NCBI GenBank assembly: GCA_017652345.1 | Contig: JAGCBE010000411.1 | Coordinates: 1 to 8,553 of the forward strand | Origin: Methanobrevibacter sp. | GTDB lineage: Archaea; Methanobacteriota; Methanobacteria; Methanobacteriales; Methanobacteriaceae | Direction: 5' to 3' | Length of the DNA stretch: 8,553 nt | In this document: positions 1 through 7,759 of the stretch, one piece after another | Position numbering within the stretch: position 1 is the first letter of the stretch | How the letters are laid out: each line of letters opens with the position of its first letter | Notes under the pieces: generated by a model | What the model saw: only the letters and a program-made list of their open reading frames with translations | Told to the model about the DNA's origin: nothing | Databases searched by the model: none | Position numbers and translations under genes: made by a program

Positions 1-2694
1 TTAAGATTTTTAAATCAAGTAAGAGATGGTAAATTAGAGTTAGCAGATATAGATAGATATGTAAAAGAAAACTTAACACAAGATATTAAAGAGTGAAATA
101 TAACTAATGATGAAGCTACAAACAAGTTAAATCAATTAGAAGTACAGTTTACTGAAATGTTTGCTAATGTAGAGTGAATGGAATGAGATATATGAAATGA
201 TGTTAGAAATTATTATGAATCAGAATTACAAACATTACAAGCTCAGATAGAAATGTTACAGAAGAATAAAAACGAATACATGAATTTAATTAAGAATACA
301 AGTAAACAACAAAATGCTATAGATAATCTGTCTGATATGTGATGAAAGATAATACAGATAGAGAGAGATAATAATACACAGAATAATTTAGAAAACGAAA
401 TAGAAGAAGCTGAACAAGAAGCTGAACAAGAATCTGAACAGGAAGAAAATGTACAAGAACAGGAACAAGAACAGGAACAAGAGCAACCAGAACAACCTGA
501 ACAGCCTGAGCAACCAGAAGAACCAGAACCAACAACAACAAAAACTATAGAAGATGCTTTCTGAGAAAACAAAGATGAAGAGAAAAATATTAGAAAGAAT
601 AAAAGAAAGAATGCTATTAAGACAATAAAGAAAGATATTAAATGAGCTGTAGACTATATGTATACACCACCTATTACAATATTGTATAATAAAGCACCAA
701 GAATAGCATGAAGACTAATACAGATGGAAGCTCATACAGAAATAAATTCAAATAGGTATAGATGAAAGACTTTGTGATTTGTTAAGTCTGTCAAAAATCT
801 TAACGATAAACAAAGGTTTGATGTTAAGGTTGCATTATTAAATTATTGAGCATTAGCTAACGAACAGATTCCAGAAGAAGAGAGAGAGAATCCATCACCA
901 GAATCATTACAAAAACTAAGAGAATATAAAGAGGAAGAGGGTAGAAAGTTAAAAGAGAAGTTATTATCTTATTGAATAAAAGAATCAGATATTGATGCTA
1001 CATTAGAAGTATTAAATGATATATGAGAAAGATATAGAGACGCTTGACTATCTATAAATCTTAGTGACATGTATTTCCCTAGAAAGGTTAAAGATTATGA
1101 TTGACTAGTTAAATATATGAATAAAGTACAATGAAAGCCAGAAGATTCTAATAAATGATTAGCAAAAAGAATTAAAGCAATTAATGAAGATGATTCATTA
1201 TCAGATATAGAGAAAGAAAAGAAGATAAGACATTTGTTATCACAAACATACAAAGAAGAGTGAACAACATCAGACCACTCAAAATCAAGAAAGATATGAG
1301 TATTATCTGATTGGTGATGATGAATATATGCTTATTATGAGAATCCTATAGAATCACTAGATGATTATATTGTTAGTATGGAGAACGCTATACAAAGACA
1401 ACTATTCTTATGATGATTAAATGAAGAAGCATGATTGAGTGAAGATAATGAATCAGTATCTAGTATAGTGTCTTGATTGGTTGAGAAATGAGCGTTAAGT
1501 TGAGACGATGTTGAAGTTATAAAGAACAATATAAATGCTGTATTAAACAAAAAGAGAACACCAAAGACTGTATGAGTTCTTAAAGACACCACATATATAG
1601 CAACACTACCTAACTTTATATCTGCAATTAGTCAGTTAGATGATTTAGCATTAGTATTGATTAAGAATAAAACATGATTTAAGAATATAGTTAAAACTAT
1701 ATTTAATAAAGCAGATATAAAATATACAGACTTATGATTAGATAGTTTGTATGAGACGTTTACTAGTTCATCACCAATGAATTGGTTATTTAGTAAATCT
1801 TGATTTGCAGCATTTGATAGATTATGAAAAACATCATTTGTCAATACTGCATGGGATGCTATGGTAAGACAAGCTAAAGCATGATGAAGACAGAGAAATT
1901 GGTTAGAAACAAGATTAAGAGATATGTATTGAGAAAAGACAGCAACACATATGATGGAGTTAATAGATAAATGAGACTATAATGTTAATTGACAAATAGA
2001 TATAGATATATTAACAGACTTGTTATATCAGTTATGAAATACACAACCTATATTCTCATCTGCTATGCCACAGTGATATTTAAATCATCCACGATTAAGA
2101 TTATGATATGCACTATCTACGTTTACTATAAAGAGAATAGATTTCCTAATACAATGAACAAAGAATGTTTATAACAAATATTGATGATGAGCAGAATGAA
2201 CTATGAGAGCATGATTATGGTTGTGATGAATGTCTATATATATGGCTTTATTCTGAATGTTAATATGAGATGTACAAGACATTGTAAAGTGAGATGAAGA
2301 AGAGACGATAATATGGCAATTAATGAATAACTGATTAGAGTGAGCTTTATGATGAATGTTAGATAAATGATTAACATCATGGTTAAAGATATTGAATATA
2401 TCACCATATGATAAGAAGATATATAATCGTGATAGTTTGTGGTGAGTTTTAGTAAGCAAGATGAAACCAGCTATATGGTGAATATGACAAGACTTTGTAC
2501 AGGCTATAAAAGAAAGAGATGAAGACGAAGTTACAGATTTAGCTAAGTATGTACCTATTGTTGGTAAGATGTTATATTATTGGTTCTGGGATGAAATAGG
2601 TAAGAAGACATGAAACTCTTGATTAGATTTAGATTTGGACTTAGATTTAGACCTTGACTTAGATTTGGATTTAGATTTAGATTTGGATTTATAA
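1..2694 (+). CDS. large polyvalent-type virion protein, C-terminal part (5' end outside window)
   Basis: The frame is open from the window edge to TAA at 2692 if TGA is glycine: 897 residues with 63 in-frame TGA, four GGT and no GGA or GGG. Residues 1-130 are charged and helical. Residues 135-177 are a Glu/Gln/Pro-rich linker. Residues 220-290 contain KAPRIAGRLIQMEA and LNDKQRFDVKVALLNYG. Further on come GGGIYAYYENPIESLDDYI (about 439-457) and LRLGYALSTFTIKRIDFL (about 699-716). These three blocks resemble the large polyvalent-protein-associated domains of giant phage and conjugative-element proteins; I judged this by memory of the family, not by a search. Residues 738-756 form a hydrophobic, glycine-rich segment that could be a membrane helix. 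The protein ends in 23 residues of alternating Leu and Asp. Such proteins are thought to be packaged in the capsid and injected, and the fiber genes downstream fit a late-operon position. No catalytic motif is recognised. It could instead be a tape-measure or internal virion protein. Confidence 0.8.
403..531 (+). repeat. Glu/Gln/Pro-rich low-complexity linker inside the first gene
   Basis: Codons GAA/GAG, CAA/CAG and later CCA/CCT alternate, giving EAEQEAEQE, then EQEQEQ, then PEQPEQPEQPEEPEP. The codons vary synonymously, so the protein composition appears to be maintained rather than being a fresh DNA expansion. It probably forms an extended acidic tether between the N-terminal helical part and the polyvalent-like core. 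Its antisense reads as a Ser/Cys-rich open frame that is an artefact. Confidence 0.85.
2623..2691 (+). repeat. alternating Leu-Asp C-terminal tail, (LD)11-L
   Basis: Twenty-three codons alternate strictly between leucine (TTA, TTG, CTT) and aspartate (GAT, GAC), directly before the TAA stop. At DNA level it is an imperfect TTAGAT hexamer repeat. The third-position changes do not alter the protein, which suggests selection on the Leu-Asp pattern. As a beta strand it would have one acidic and one hydrophobic face. Its role is unknown. Confidence 0.9.
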
Positions 2695-2730
2695 TCTACA
2701 AATAAAAACAAAAACAAAATTCACTTGATT

Positions 2731-2747
2731 TTACTAAATAAAATAAT
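2731..2747 (+). promoter_or_regulatory. A/T-rich leader motif before the 83-aa gene
   Basis: TTACTAAATAAAATAAT lies just before ATG 2753. It is one of five similar TTAnTAAATAAA-like leaders ahead of genes that have a real intergenic gap. There is no GGAGG-type ribosome binding site. It could be a translation enhancer or the -10 part of a late promoter. Confidence 0.4.
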
Positions 2748-2752
2748 ATGTA

Positions 2753-3004
2753 ATGAGTGATAATATAAAACTGAAATGATTATTACCTAAGAAAGTTACA
2801 ATGCAATTATGAGAATGAGACTTAAGGTATGATGCAGAATTTGTTGATGATGCGTATGTACTAAATGTTGTATTAGATAAGGATATTGAGATAGATATGG
2901 TACATATATATATGAATTGAGAGTTGTTTGATGATGTATGACAGTTTGTATCATTAAGGAAATGAGATACTTTACATCTTGAGTATATAGTAGATGTCTG
3001 ATAA
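2753..3004 (+). CDS. small beta-rich protein, unknown function (83 aa)
   Basis: Starts at ATG 2753 (MSDNIKLKG) after the A/T-rich leader and ends with TAA at 3002; an earlier ATG at 2748 runs straight into TAA. The protein is acidic and alternates hydrophobic and charged residues (DAYVLNVVLDKDIEIDMVHIYMNGELFDD), with no signal peptide or membrane helix, which suggests a compact beta fold. TGA occurs at likely turn positions such as MQLGEGDLRYD and YMNGELF, as expected for glycine. The gene lies between the giant virion protein and the fiber cluster and overlaps the next start by 11 bases, so the two are probably translationally coupled. A head-tail connector, decoration or baseplate role is possible, but I do not recognise a family. 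Confidence 0.7.
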
Positions 3005-3140
3005 GTTTACAAAGGAGTGGAACAAATCATTTGGAATAGCAAACAAGACAGAAAGAATTGTTATAACAAGATTTATAAAGATAAAGACTAAGATATTATG
3101 GTTTTATAAATGACAATTAATACTATGGTGAAAAAAATAA
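2994..3140 (+). CDS. small very basic protein (48 aa), overlaps both neighbours
   Basis: ATG 2994 lies inside the end of the preceding gene (11-base overlap) and the TAA at 3138 lies inside the start of the next gene (16-base overlap). The product begins MSDKFTKEWNKSFG and is strongly positively charged, with a C-terminal half of mixed aliphatic, aromatic and lysine residues (RFIKIKTKILWFYKG). That half could be an amphipathic or short membrane-associated helix. It contains one GGA and two TGA glycines and two TGG tryptophans. The chained overlaps support a real gene in a phage operon. A small lysis, membrane or nucleic-acid-binding protein is conceivable, but no family is recognised and the size makes the call tentative. 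Confidence 0.5.
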
Positions 3141-3673
3141 CACTAATAGAACCAGTAGAATGAGAAGATACTCATATAGAATCTCACAAAAAGATAAACA
3201 AAGGTTTAAATATTTTATCTGGTTGTTTAGAAGATGTTGAAAAAGTTGTAGATAATTTGTCAAAAGAAATTAAAAACATAAAAGAGAATATATCAGACAA
3301 GAAAGATATAAACAAATTGAAAGATAACATAAAAACATTATGAGAAACAGTAGGTAGTATCGTTAGTGAAATCAAGAATTTGAATGAAAAAGTTAACAGA
3401 CGTAGAAAATACTATGTACAAACATATGAATGAATTTTAGACACAAACACACAGATAGTAACAGACTTAGACTCAATTGAATTAGATGAGTGAACATATT
3501 TAGTTAATATTGTTGAACATGAGGTTGTTGCTAATTGATGAGTCAATTGTTATTCATTATGAAAGACAACATTAACAAGTGTTAGTTATACTCCACATAT
3601 ATATTTACAAGCTAAGAGTTGAGAGAAAGCTGTATTGGAGTATGATTTTAGTGTTATAATAACTGAAGTGTAA
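3125..3673 (+). CDS. coiled-coil virion protein, probable fiber or baseplate part (182 aa)
   Basis: Start ATG 3125 gives MVKKITLIEPVEG; an in-frame ATG at 3110 would add five residues (MTINT) and has an A-rich context, so the start is uncertain. It ends with TAA at 3671. Residues about 20-95 are rich in Lys, Glu, Asn, Ile and Leu with heptad-like spacing (LEDVEKVVDNLSKEIKNI, SIVSEIKNLNEKV) and should form a long coiled coil. This ends in a basic cluster (NRRRK, residues 91-95), followed by a beta-rich C-terminal domain of about 85 residues (VTDLDSIELDEGTYLVNIVE). A coiled-coil shaft followed by a beta head is typical of trimeric phage fiber or baseplate proteins; this is inference from architecture, not from a recognised family. 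It overlaps the 48-aa gene by 16 bases and is followed two bases later by the next ATG. Confidence 0.75.
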
Positions 3674-3675
3674 AA

Positions 3676-4029
3676 ATGGCGATGATATATGTGTACATAA
3701 AGAATTGATGAATAATAAAGAAGAGTACAGGTATAGTTAACTGAATAAGTTATGATGATGTGCAGTGGGTAAACTATGATATAAATGATAAGCTTATATA
3801 TGAGGAATGAAAGGTAGTAAAGTATGTAGAATCAAAACAATATAGAAAAGACCATAACATAGATACTATAGAAGAAGAGAATGCAAGATTAAGATATAAG
3901 AATGATGAGTTAGTATGAATAGTAAACAATACTATTAAAGATGATAAGTGAGTGGCTAGATGAGAAGAGCCAACAGAATATAAAAGAAAACTTTACATAT
4001 TAAAAAGTATTAGATGATTGCAACAATAG
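3676..4029 (+). CDS. hypothetical protein with short coiled coil (117 aa)
   Basis: ATG 3676 follows the previous stop by two bases, within an AAAA-rich context, and TAG at 4027 ends the frame. The N-terminal part (MIYVYIKNGGIIKKSTG, then ISYDDVQWVNYDINDKLIYEEGKVVKY) is beta-like with aromatic residues. A short Glu/Leu/Arg helix follows (IEEENARLRYKNDELVG, about residues 66-82), and the C-terminus is basic (YKRKLYILKSIRGLQQ). A short beta domain followed by a coiled segment recalls small proteins next to phage fiber genes, such as assembly chaperones, but there is no diagnostic motif. The TAG stop shows that TAG is not recoded here. The next gene's in-frame ATG at 4014 overlaps it by 16 bases. 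Confidence 0.7.
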
Positions 4030-4361
4030 TAATGAACTGAAGCTGGCAAGAGATACCAGTATCATATGGAACAGAGATAGAAAAACTAGCATGAAGGTAT
4101 ACTCCAAACGATGATATAACTGATGCGTATGGTGCTATATTTAATAGTATAGCATTAACAGCTAGTGAAGATAATTCTGGTCCTATCTTAATATCAGATT
4201 ATCTTGAGGCAAACCAAACAACTACAGGTAGTGTGATAGATTATATTGAATTACAACCTAGTGGTGAACTAGTATTACCACGACATGATAGAATATCTGC
4301 ACTAAATAAACCAATGGTTATGTGACAGAGTGGAGATATACTAAAGATAGTTGCTAGATAG
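4014..4361 (+). CDS. small virion-associated protein (115 aa), glycine codons mostly GGN
   Basis: ATG 4014 gives MIATIVMNGSWQEIPVS; the alternative ATG 4032, just after the previous stop, would give a 109-residue protein. I prefer 4014 because the same 16-base overlap occurs at the 3125 start, but both are possible. TAG at 4359 is the stop. The sequence includes YGTEIEKLAGRYTPNDDITDAY, SGPILISDYLEAN and IDYIELQPSGELVLP, consistent with a small beta sandwich such as a fiber tip or decoration domain. It has about six GGN glycine codons and only three TGA, the reverse of the first gene. This may indicate recent arrival from a standard-code genome, or simply that GGT is used at certain sites. No family is recognised. 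It directly precedes the fiber genes. Confidence 0.68.
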
Positions 4362-4372
4362 GCTTTATTTTG

Positions 4373-4385
4373 TTAATAGTATAAA
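4373..4385 (+). promoter_or_regulatory. A/T-rich leader motif before first fiber gene
   Basis: TTAATAGTATAAA sits directly before ATG 4386 in a 24-base gap, resembling the leaders at 2731, 5125, 6912 and 7745. No Shine-Dalgarno sequence is present. Whether it acts in transcription or translation cannot be told from sequence alone. Confidence 0.35.
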
Positions 4386-5117
4386 ATGATAAAAGATGCA
4401 AAATGAGCTACAACAGTAAGGAATACTCCATGAAGTAATCCATATACATGATGAACAGCTATAGAGGTAACACAAGACAAGGTTATCAATTTAATCTTAA
4501 GAGAAGAGAACAACTTATTAAATGTGAATAATAATAATGAGTTATATTGTGATTTACAATTAGCTAATTGACTAAAACCTACAGATACAATACCAGTATG
4601 AGTAACTACAGGTAGGGTTTTATCATGAGATGGACGACCTGTAACCTGAACTTTAGTGTGTAGTAAGACAACAAGTTGAGATGTAACAATGTATTTATAT
4701 TGAGACAACTGAGCTATTTATGTAAATAACTGAGGTAATACATGGAAAATATTACAGCAGCAATTAACAGCATGAACATGAATATTAATTGAGGACAATG
4801 TTATATCTAGTACTTTAGATGTTATATGAGAAACATTGTATGTTTATTGGAATACAGACAACAATAGATGGACATTACGAAGCAATAGAGAGGTATCAGA
4901 GATAAAAGAGAATACTGTTCTTAGGTTTATTTGAGCAACAGCAGACCATGAGATAGGAGATATATATGATAATAATTGAGATAGTGTAAGCATATCTTCT
5001 GCTGTAATTATGTATAGTTGGGTAATAGCATATGTAGACTGTGTATGAATTATTAAAGATATTGAATGAGACTTAACATTTTATGCACGGTATGGATGAT
5101 GAGAACATTGAAACTAA
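4386..5117 (+). CDS. phage tail fiber protein, shorter paralog (243 aa)
   Basis: Starts at ATG 4386 (MIKDAKGATTV) and ends with TAA at 5115. Residues about 26-108 (IEVTQDKVINLILREENNL through IPVGVTTGRVL to TSGDVTMYLYG) are clearly paralogous to the N-terminal part of the next gene, suggesting a shared attachment or first beta domain. Next come LTAGTGILIEDNVISST (about residues 128-144), which resembles the AGTGI-type motif frequent in phage fibers; the TGA codons fall on its glycines. The C-terminal part (ETLYVYWNTDNNRWTL, then ISSAVIMYSWVIAYVDCVG, ending GGGEHGN) is beta-rich. It probably forms a trimeric fiber or tail-tip component that contacts the host surface. It contains two CGA and one CGG codon, rare here and possibly reassigned. 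The next ATG follows after 21 bases. Confidence 0.8.
4461..4710 (+). repeat. paralogous fiber module, copy 1
   Basis: This region encodes IEVTQDKVINLILREENNL followed by VGVTTGRVLSGDGRPVTGTL and TTSGD. The same order of motifs recurs at 5196-5445 in the next gene over an equal length, indicating gene or module duplication. Protein similarity is much stronger than DNA similarity, so the event is not recent. Confidence 0.8.
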
Positions 5118-5124
5118 TTTAATA

Positions 5125-5138
5125 TTAACTAAATATAA
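5125..5138 (+). promoter_or_regulatory. A/T-rich leader motif before main fiber gene
   Basis: TTAACTAAATATAA runs directly into ATG 5139 in a 21-base gap. It is a member of the recurring TTAnTAAATA leader set in this window, without any Shine-Dalgarno sequence. Confidence 0.4.
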
Positions 5139-6911
5139 ATGACAGTAAGACTAAAAGAATGAGTAAAACCATTAGTAGCTGGAGACTGAACACAGATAGA
5201 AGTCACAGATACTAATAAAGTTATAAGTGTATTACTTAGAGAAGAAAATAATTTGATACACTTAAATAACAATCATGAGATATATACAGACCTGCAGATA
5301 GCAAACAATATACATCCTACTGATAATTTTGAAGTATGAGTAACAACTGGTAGAGTATTACAAAGTAATGGACGACCTCATACATGAACATTATTACACT
5401 ATGAGACAACAAGTGGAGACTACTGTCAGTGGTTGTATTGAACAGATACTAATATGTATTTTGACTGATGAGATGGAAATTGGAGACAAGTATATTATGC
5501 AGACCAAGTTAATGAGATATTTATTAGATGGTTAGACTTTTATTGGCAGACAAAAACATGAGCTACAATAACATTAGACTTATCTAGTGAGATAACACCA
5601 GAAGCAGACTTTACAGTTAATGCACCAACAAACATTAAAGAATGACAAGTATATATATTGAGAGTAAATAATGGTAGTACAGTATATACTATGACATTAT
5701 GAAATGGTATTATCAATGCACAAGGTACAAACACAAACTTAACAGCAGAAGCTACAGATATGTTTGTGTTTTTAGCAATAAAATTATGATGAGATATAGT
5801 ATTAGAGTTGCAAAAAGAAATTCCTACATGATGAAATTGAAATATATACTATTTCTTTTTAGATGATGAGACAGACCAAACTGAATTAGATGATTTATGG
5901 GACTGGTATAATACACGACCTGATGACCCTGATGAATTTGATAAATCTGTGTTTATGATAGATTATTGAAATTGAAGTTGACAGTATCCAAGTCAAGATG
6001 TATCTTGACGTTATTATTTCTTAAATCAAGATAGTCAAGACTTACGTTTCTTTAGTGCATGACATATATTAGTAGTTCACTTTGAGATGCAATGATGGTA
6101 TGAGAGAATATGAGTAGATAGTGTAGATATTATACCTATATGATGAGGAGAATGATGAACAGAGATGTTTTTTATGCAGTCAGACTTTAGTGATATAGCA
6201 ACTGTATGAGCATCTATAGCAACATGGTTAAGTGAATGACAGACGTTAGATGTAACAACATTTAAAGATGCTATAATAATGGTATGAATAGATGTGTATG
6301 ATAGGTTGCATGAATTTGTTTCTGATAATTGAAACTACAGAATATCATTTATGATGAGAGCACCAACAGGAGTTACTCATTGAGACTGAACATCAAGTTG
6401 TAAATTCAAGATAGTTAGGTTTACATTTAGTTATAGCAACTGAACATGGACTTATGTAAGTAATGACACAACACAATATGCACCAATAGTAAACAACTAT
6501 TTAAGAACAGACTATGACTATTCAACACCATATGACCCACAATATGATTGAAGTCCAGCTACAAAATTGTATGTTGACGATGAAATAGATTATTTATATA
6601 ATAATATAGTAAAGTATTGAGACTTTAGTCCAAGTCAGACAAGTTGAAGTGTAGTAACTATCTCATACTTTACGATGAAGATAGTACCATCAGCTAATTT
6701 TACTATCAATGCTTGAAGTGTACATGGTTGAATGCAGTATATATTAAAGGTAGCAACATGAGCTACAGCATATACAATTACATTAGGAACATGAATAACA
6801 AATCCATTTACAGAGGACTTAACATTAACAGCAAACAAAGAAACAACAATAGTATTTTTAGCTACATCAGACAATACATTAGAGATATTTAGTGTAAGAA
6901 CTGCTGATTAG
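5139..6911 (+). CDS. large phage tail fiber protein (590 aa)
   Basis: ATG 5139 (MTVRLKEGVKP) to TAG at 6909. Residues about 20-102 repeat the N-terminal module of the preceding gene (IEVTDTNKVISVLLREENNL, VGVTTGRVLQSNGRP, TTSGD). Residues about 140-225 and 498-586 are two copies of one beta domain, with EGQVYILRVNNGSTVYTMTLGNG in the first and GGMQYILKVATGATAYTITLGTG in the second. The middle is rich in aromatic and acidic residues (TELDDLWDWYN, FEMQGWYERIG). Near residue 470 is YDGSPATKLYVDDEI, a variant of the PATKKYVDD motif found in many phage tail proteins; its glycine is TGA. These features support a distal tail fiber or baseplate-tip protein binding the cell surface. Glycine uses about 12 GGN codons besides many TGA. 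The duplicated end domain may act as receptor-binding or trimerisation unit; that is inference. Confidence 0.85.
5196..5445 (+). repeat. paralogous fiber module, copy 2
   Basis: Second copy of the module at 4461-4710. LREENNL, VGVTTGRVL, GRP, TGTL and TTSGD are all kept in order with the same spacing. The flanking C-terminal parts of the two genes are unrelated, as expected for modular fiber evolution. Confidence 0.8.
5556..5814 (+). repeat. duplicated fiber beta domain, copy A
   Basis: Encodes FTVNAPTNIKEGQVYILRV, then YTMTLGNG, LTAEATDMFVFLA and DIVLEL. It matches copy B near the C-terminus of the same protein in strand order and spacing. This G-x-YIL-V, T-TLG-G, F-LA pattern is common in phage fiber tip domains by my recollection. 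Confidence 0.7.
6630..6908 (+). repeat. duplicated fiber beta domain, copy B
   Basis: Encodes FTINAGSVHGGMQYILKV, then YTITLGTG, LTLTANKETTIVFLA and TLEIF, at the extreme C-terminus of the fiber. It aligns with copy A at 5556-5814 and is separated from it by about 270 residues that include the SPATKLYVDD motif. Confidence 0.7.
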
Positions 6912-6931
6912 TTTATAATAAATAAAATACA
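6912..6931 (+). promoter_or_regulatory. A/T-rich leader motif before BspA-like gene
   Basis: The 20-base gap is entirely A/T except one C and contains AATAAATAAAATA just before ATG 6932, matching the recurrent leader pattern. No Shine-Dalgarno sequence is present. Confidence 0.4.
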
Positions 6932-7741
6932 ATGAGAGCTTTATTAATGACAAAAAATAACCAACCTACAAAATTAGGACTATTATGCTTTACAGCAAAT
7001 ACTGCTAATAGTACAGTGCAACTAACAAAGAATTGAAGTCCAACATCTGTGACATTAGAAACAAGTACAGATGGTAGTACACGGACAACCTATACTTTTT
7101 GAGATACAATAACATTAAGCAATATATGAGATAAAGTATATTTTAGAAACACAAGTACAACAACTACTGGTTTTAGCACTGCTTCCAATAACTATTATCG
7201 CTTTATTCTGACTTGAAATATAAATGCTAGTGGGGATACAACATCGTTGATAAATAAGAATGGTACAGATACTTTGAGTTGAAGCTATTGTTTTTATAGG
7301 TTGTTTTGGAATTCATCATCAAATGATGTATTAAAAACAGCACCATTATTACCAGCAACAACATTAACTGATTATTGTTATTATGACATGTTTAAATATT
7401 GTACATGACTTACTACAGCAATGGAATTACCAGCAACAACATTGCAAACCTATTGTTATGGTGAAATGTTCCGTTATTGTCAGAATTTAGAACAATTACC
7501 AAAATTACCTACACTGACATTGGCTAGTTATTGTTATAGTAATATGTTTAGGAATTGTACAAAGATAAAATTATCTAGTACACAAACTTGAGAATATCAA
7601 ACAGAATATAGAATACCTACGACATGAACTTGAACAACAGTTAGCAATACAATGACGGGTATGTTTGTAAGTACAGGTTGAACATTTGCACAGTCACCAA
7701 CAATTAACACAACTTATTATACAAGTAATACTATAATTTAA
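6932..7741 (+). CDS. BspA-like repeat surface or fiber protein (269 aa)
   Basis: ATG 6932 (MRALLMTKNN), with an alternative in-frame ATG at 6947, to TAA at 7739. There is no signal peptide, which fits a virion part rather than a secreted adhesin. Residues about 40-75 (LETSTDGSTRTTYTFGDTITLSN then GDKVYFRN) match the domain that commonly precedes BspA-type repeats in gut bacteria and their phages. Three 26-residue repeats follow, with LPATTL, YCY, MF and a Cys at fixed positions (for instance APLLPATTLTDYCYYDMFKYC). The C-terminus (TTVSNTMTGMF, ending TYYTSNTII) closes the repeat solenoid. BspA-like leucine-rich repeats bind host or bacterial surfaces, so a receptor-binding or adhesion role on the tail is likely. 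The family R in STDGSTR is normally W and is encoded here by CGG. Glycine is split about evenly between TGA (10) and GGN (8), including the only GGG I found in frame. Confidence 0.85.
7337..7570 (+). repeat. three BspA-like 26-residue (78-base) repeats
   Basis: Units begin near 7337, 7415 and 7493, exactly 78 bases apart. Each carries LP-(A/T)-T-L, a TYCY/DYCY/SYCY block, MF and a Cys four residues later. The third unit is the most divergent (KLPTLTLASYCYSNMFRNC). This is the short leucine-rich repeat type known from BspA-like surface proteins. Confidence 0.85.
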
Positions 7742-7744
7742 TTC

Positions 7745-7759
7745 TTAATAAAACAAATA
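7745..7759 (+). promoter_or_regulatory. A/T-rich leader motif before last gene
   Basis: TTAATAAAACAAATA lies directly before ATG 7760 in an 18-base gap. It is the fifth member of the leader set. No Shine-Dalgarno sequence is visible. Confidence 0.4.

Noticed and set aside
243..572. Minus-strand open frame rich in Ser, Cys and Gly
   Set aside because: It is the antisense of the Glu/Gln/Pro-rich linker of the first gene; composition and repeats come from that low-complexity stretch.
1365..2459. Several minus-strand frames and one plus-strand frame of 60-100 codons (for example 1989-2174 +)
   Set aside because: They lie inside the continuous TGA-recoded first gene, have no recognisable motifs and start or end only because TGA was treated as a stop.
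2695..2752. Possible terminator in the gap after the first gene
   Set aside because: The gap is A-rich without a GC-rich inverted repeat or T-run typical of intrinsic terminators.
4373..6874. Minus-strand frames at 4373-4708, 5540-5734 and 6635-6874
   Set aside because: They are antisense to the fiber genes, whose + strand translation contains known phage motifs.
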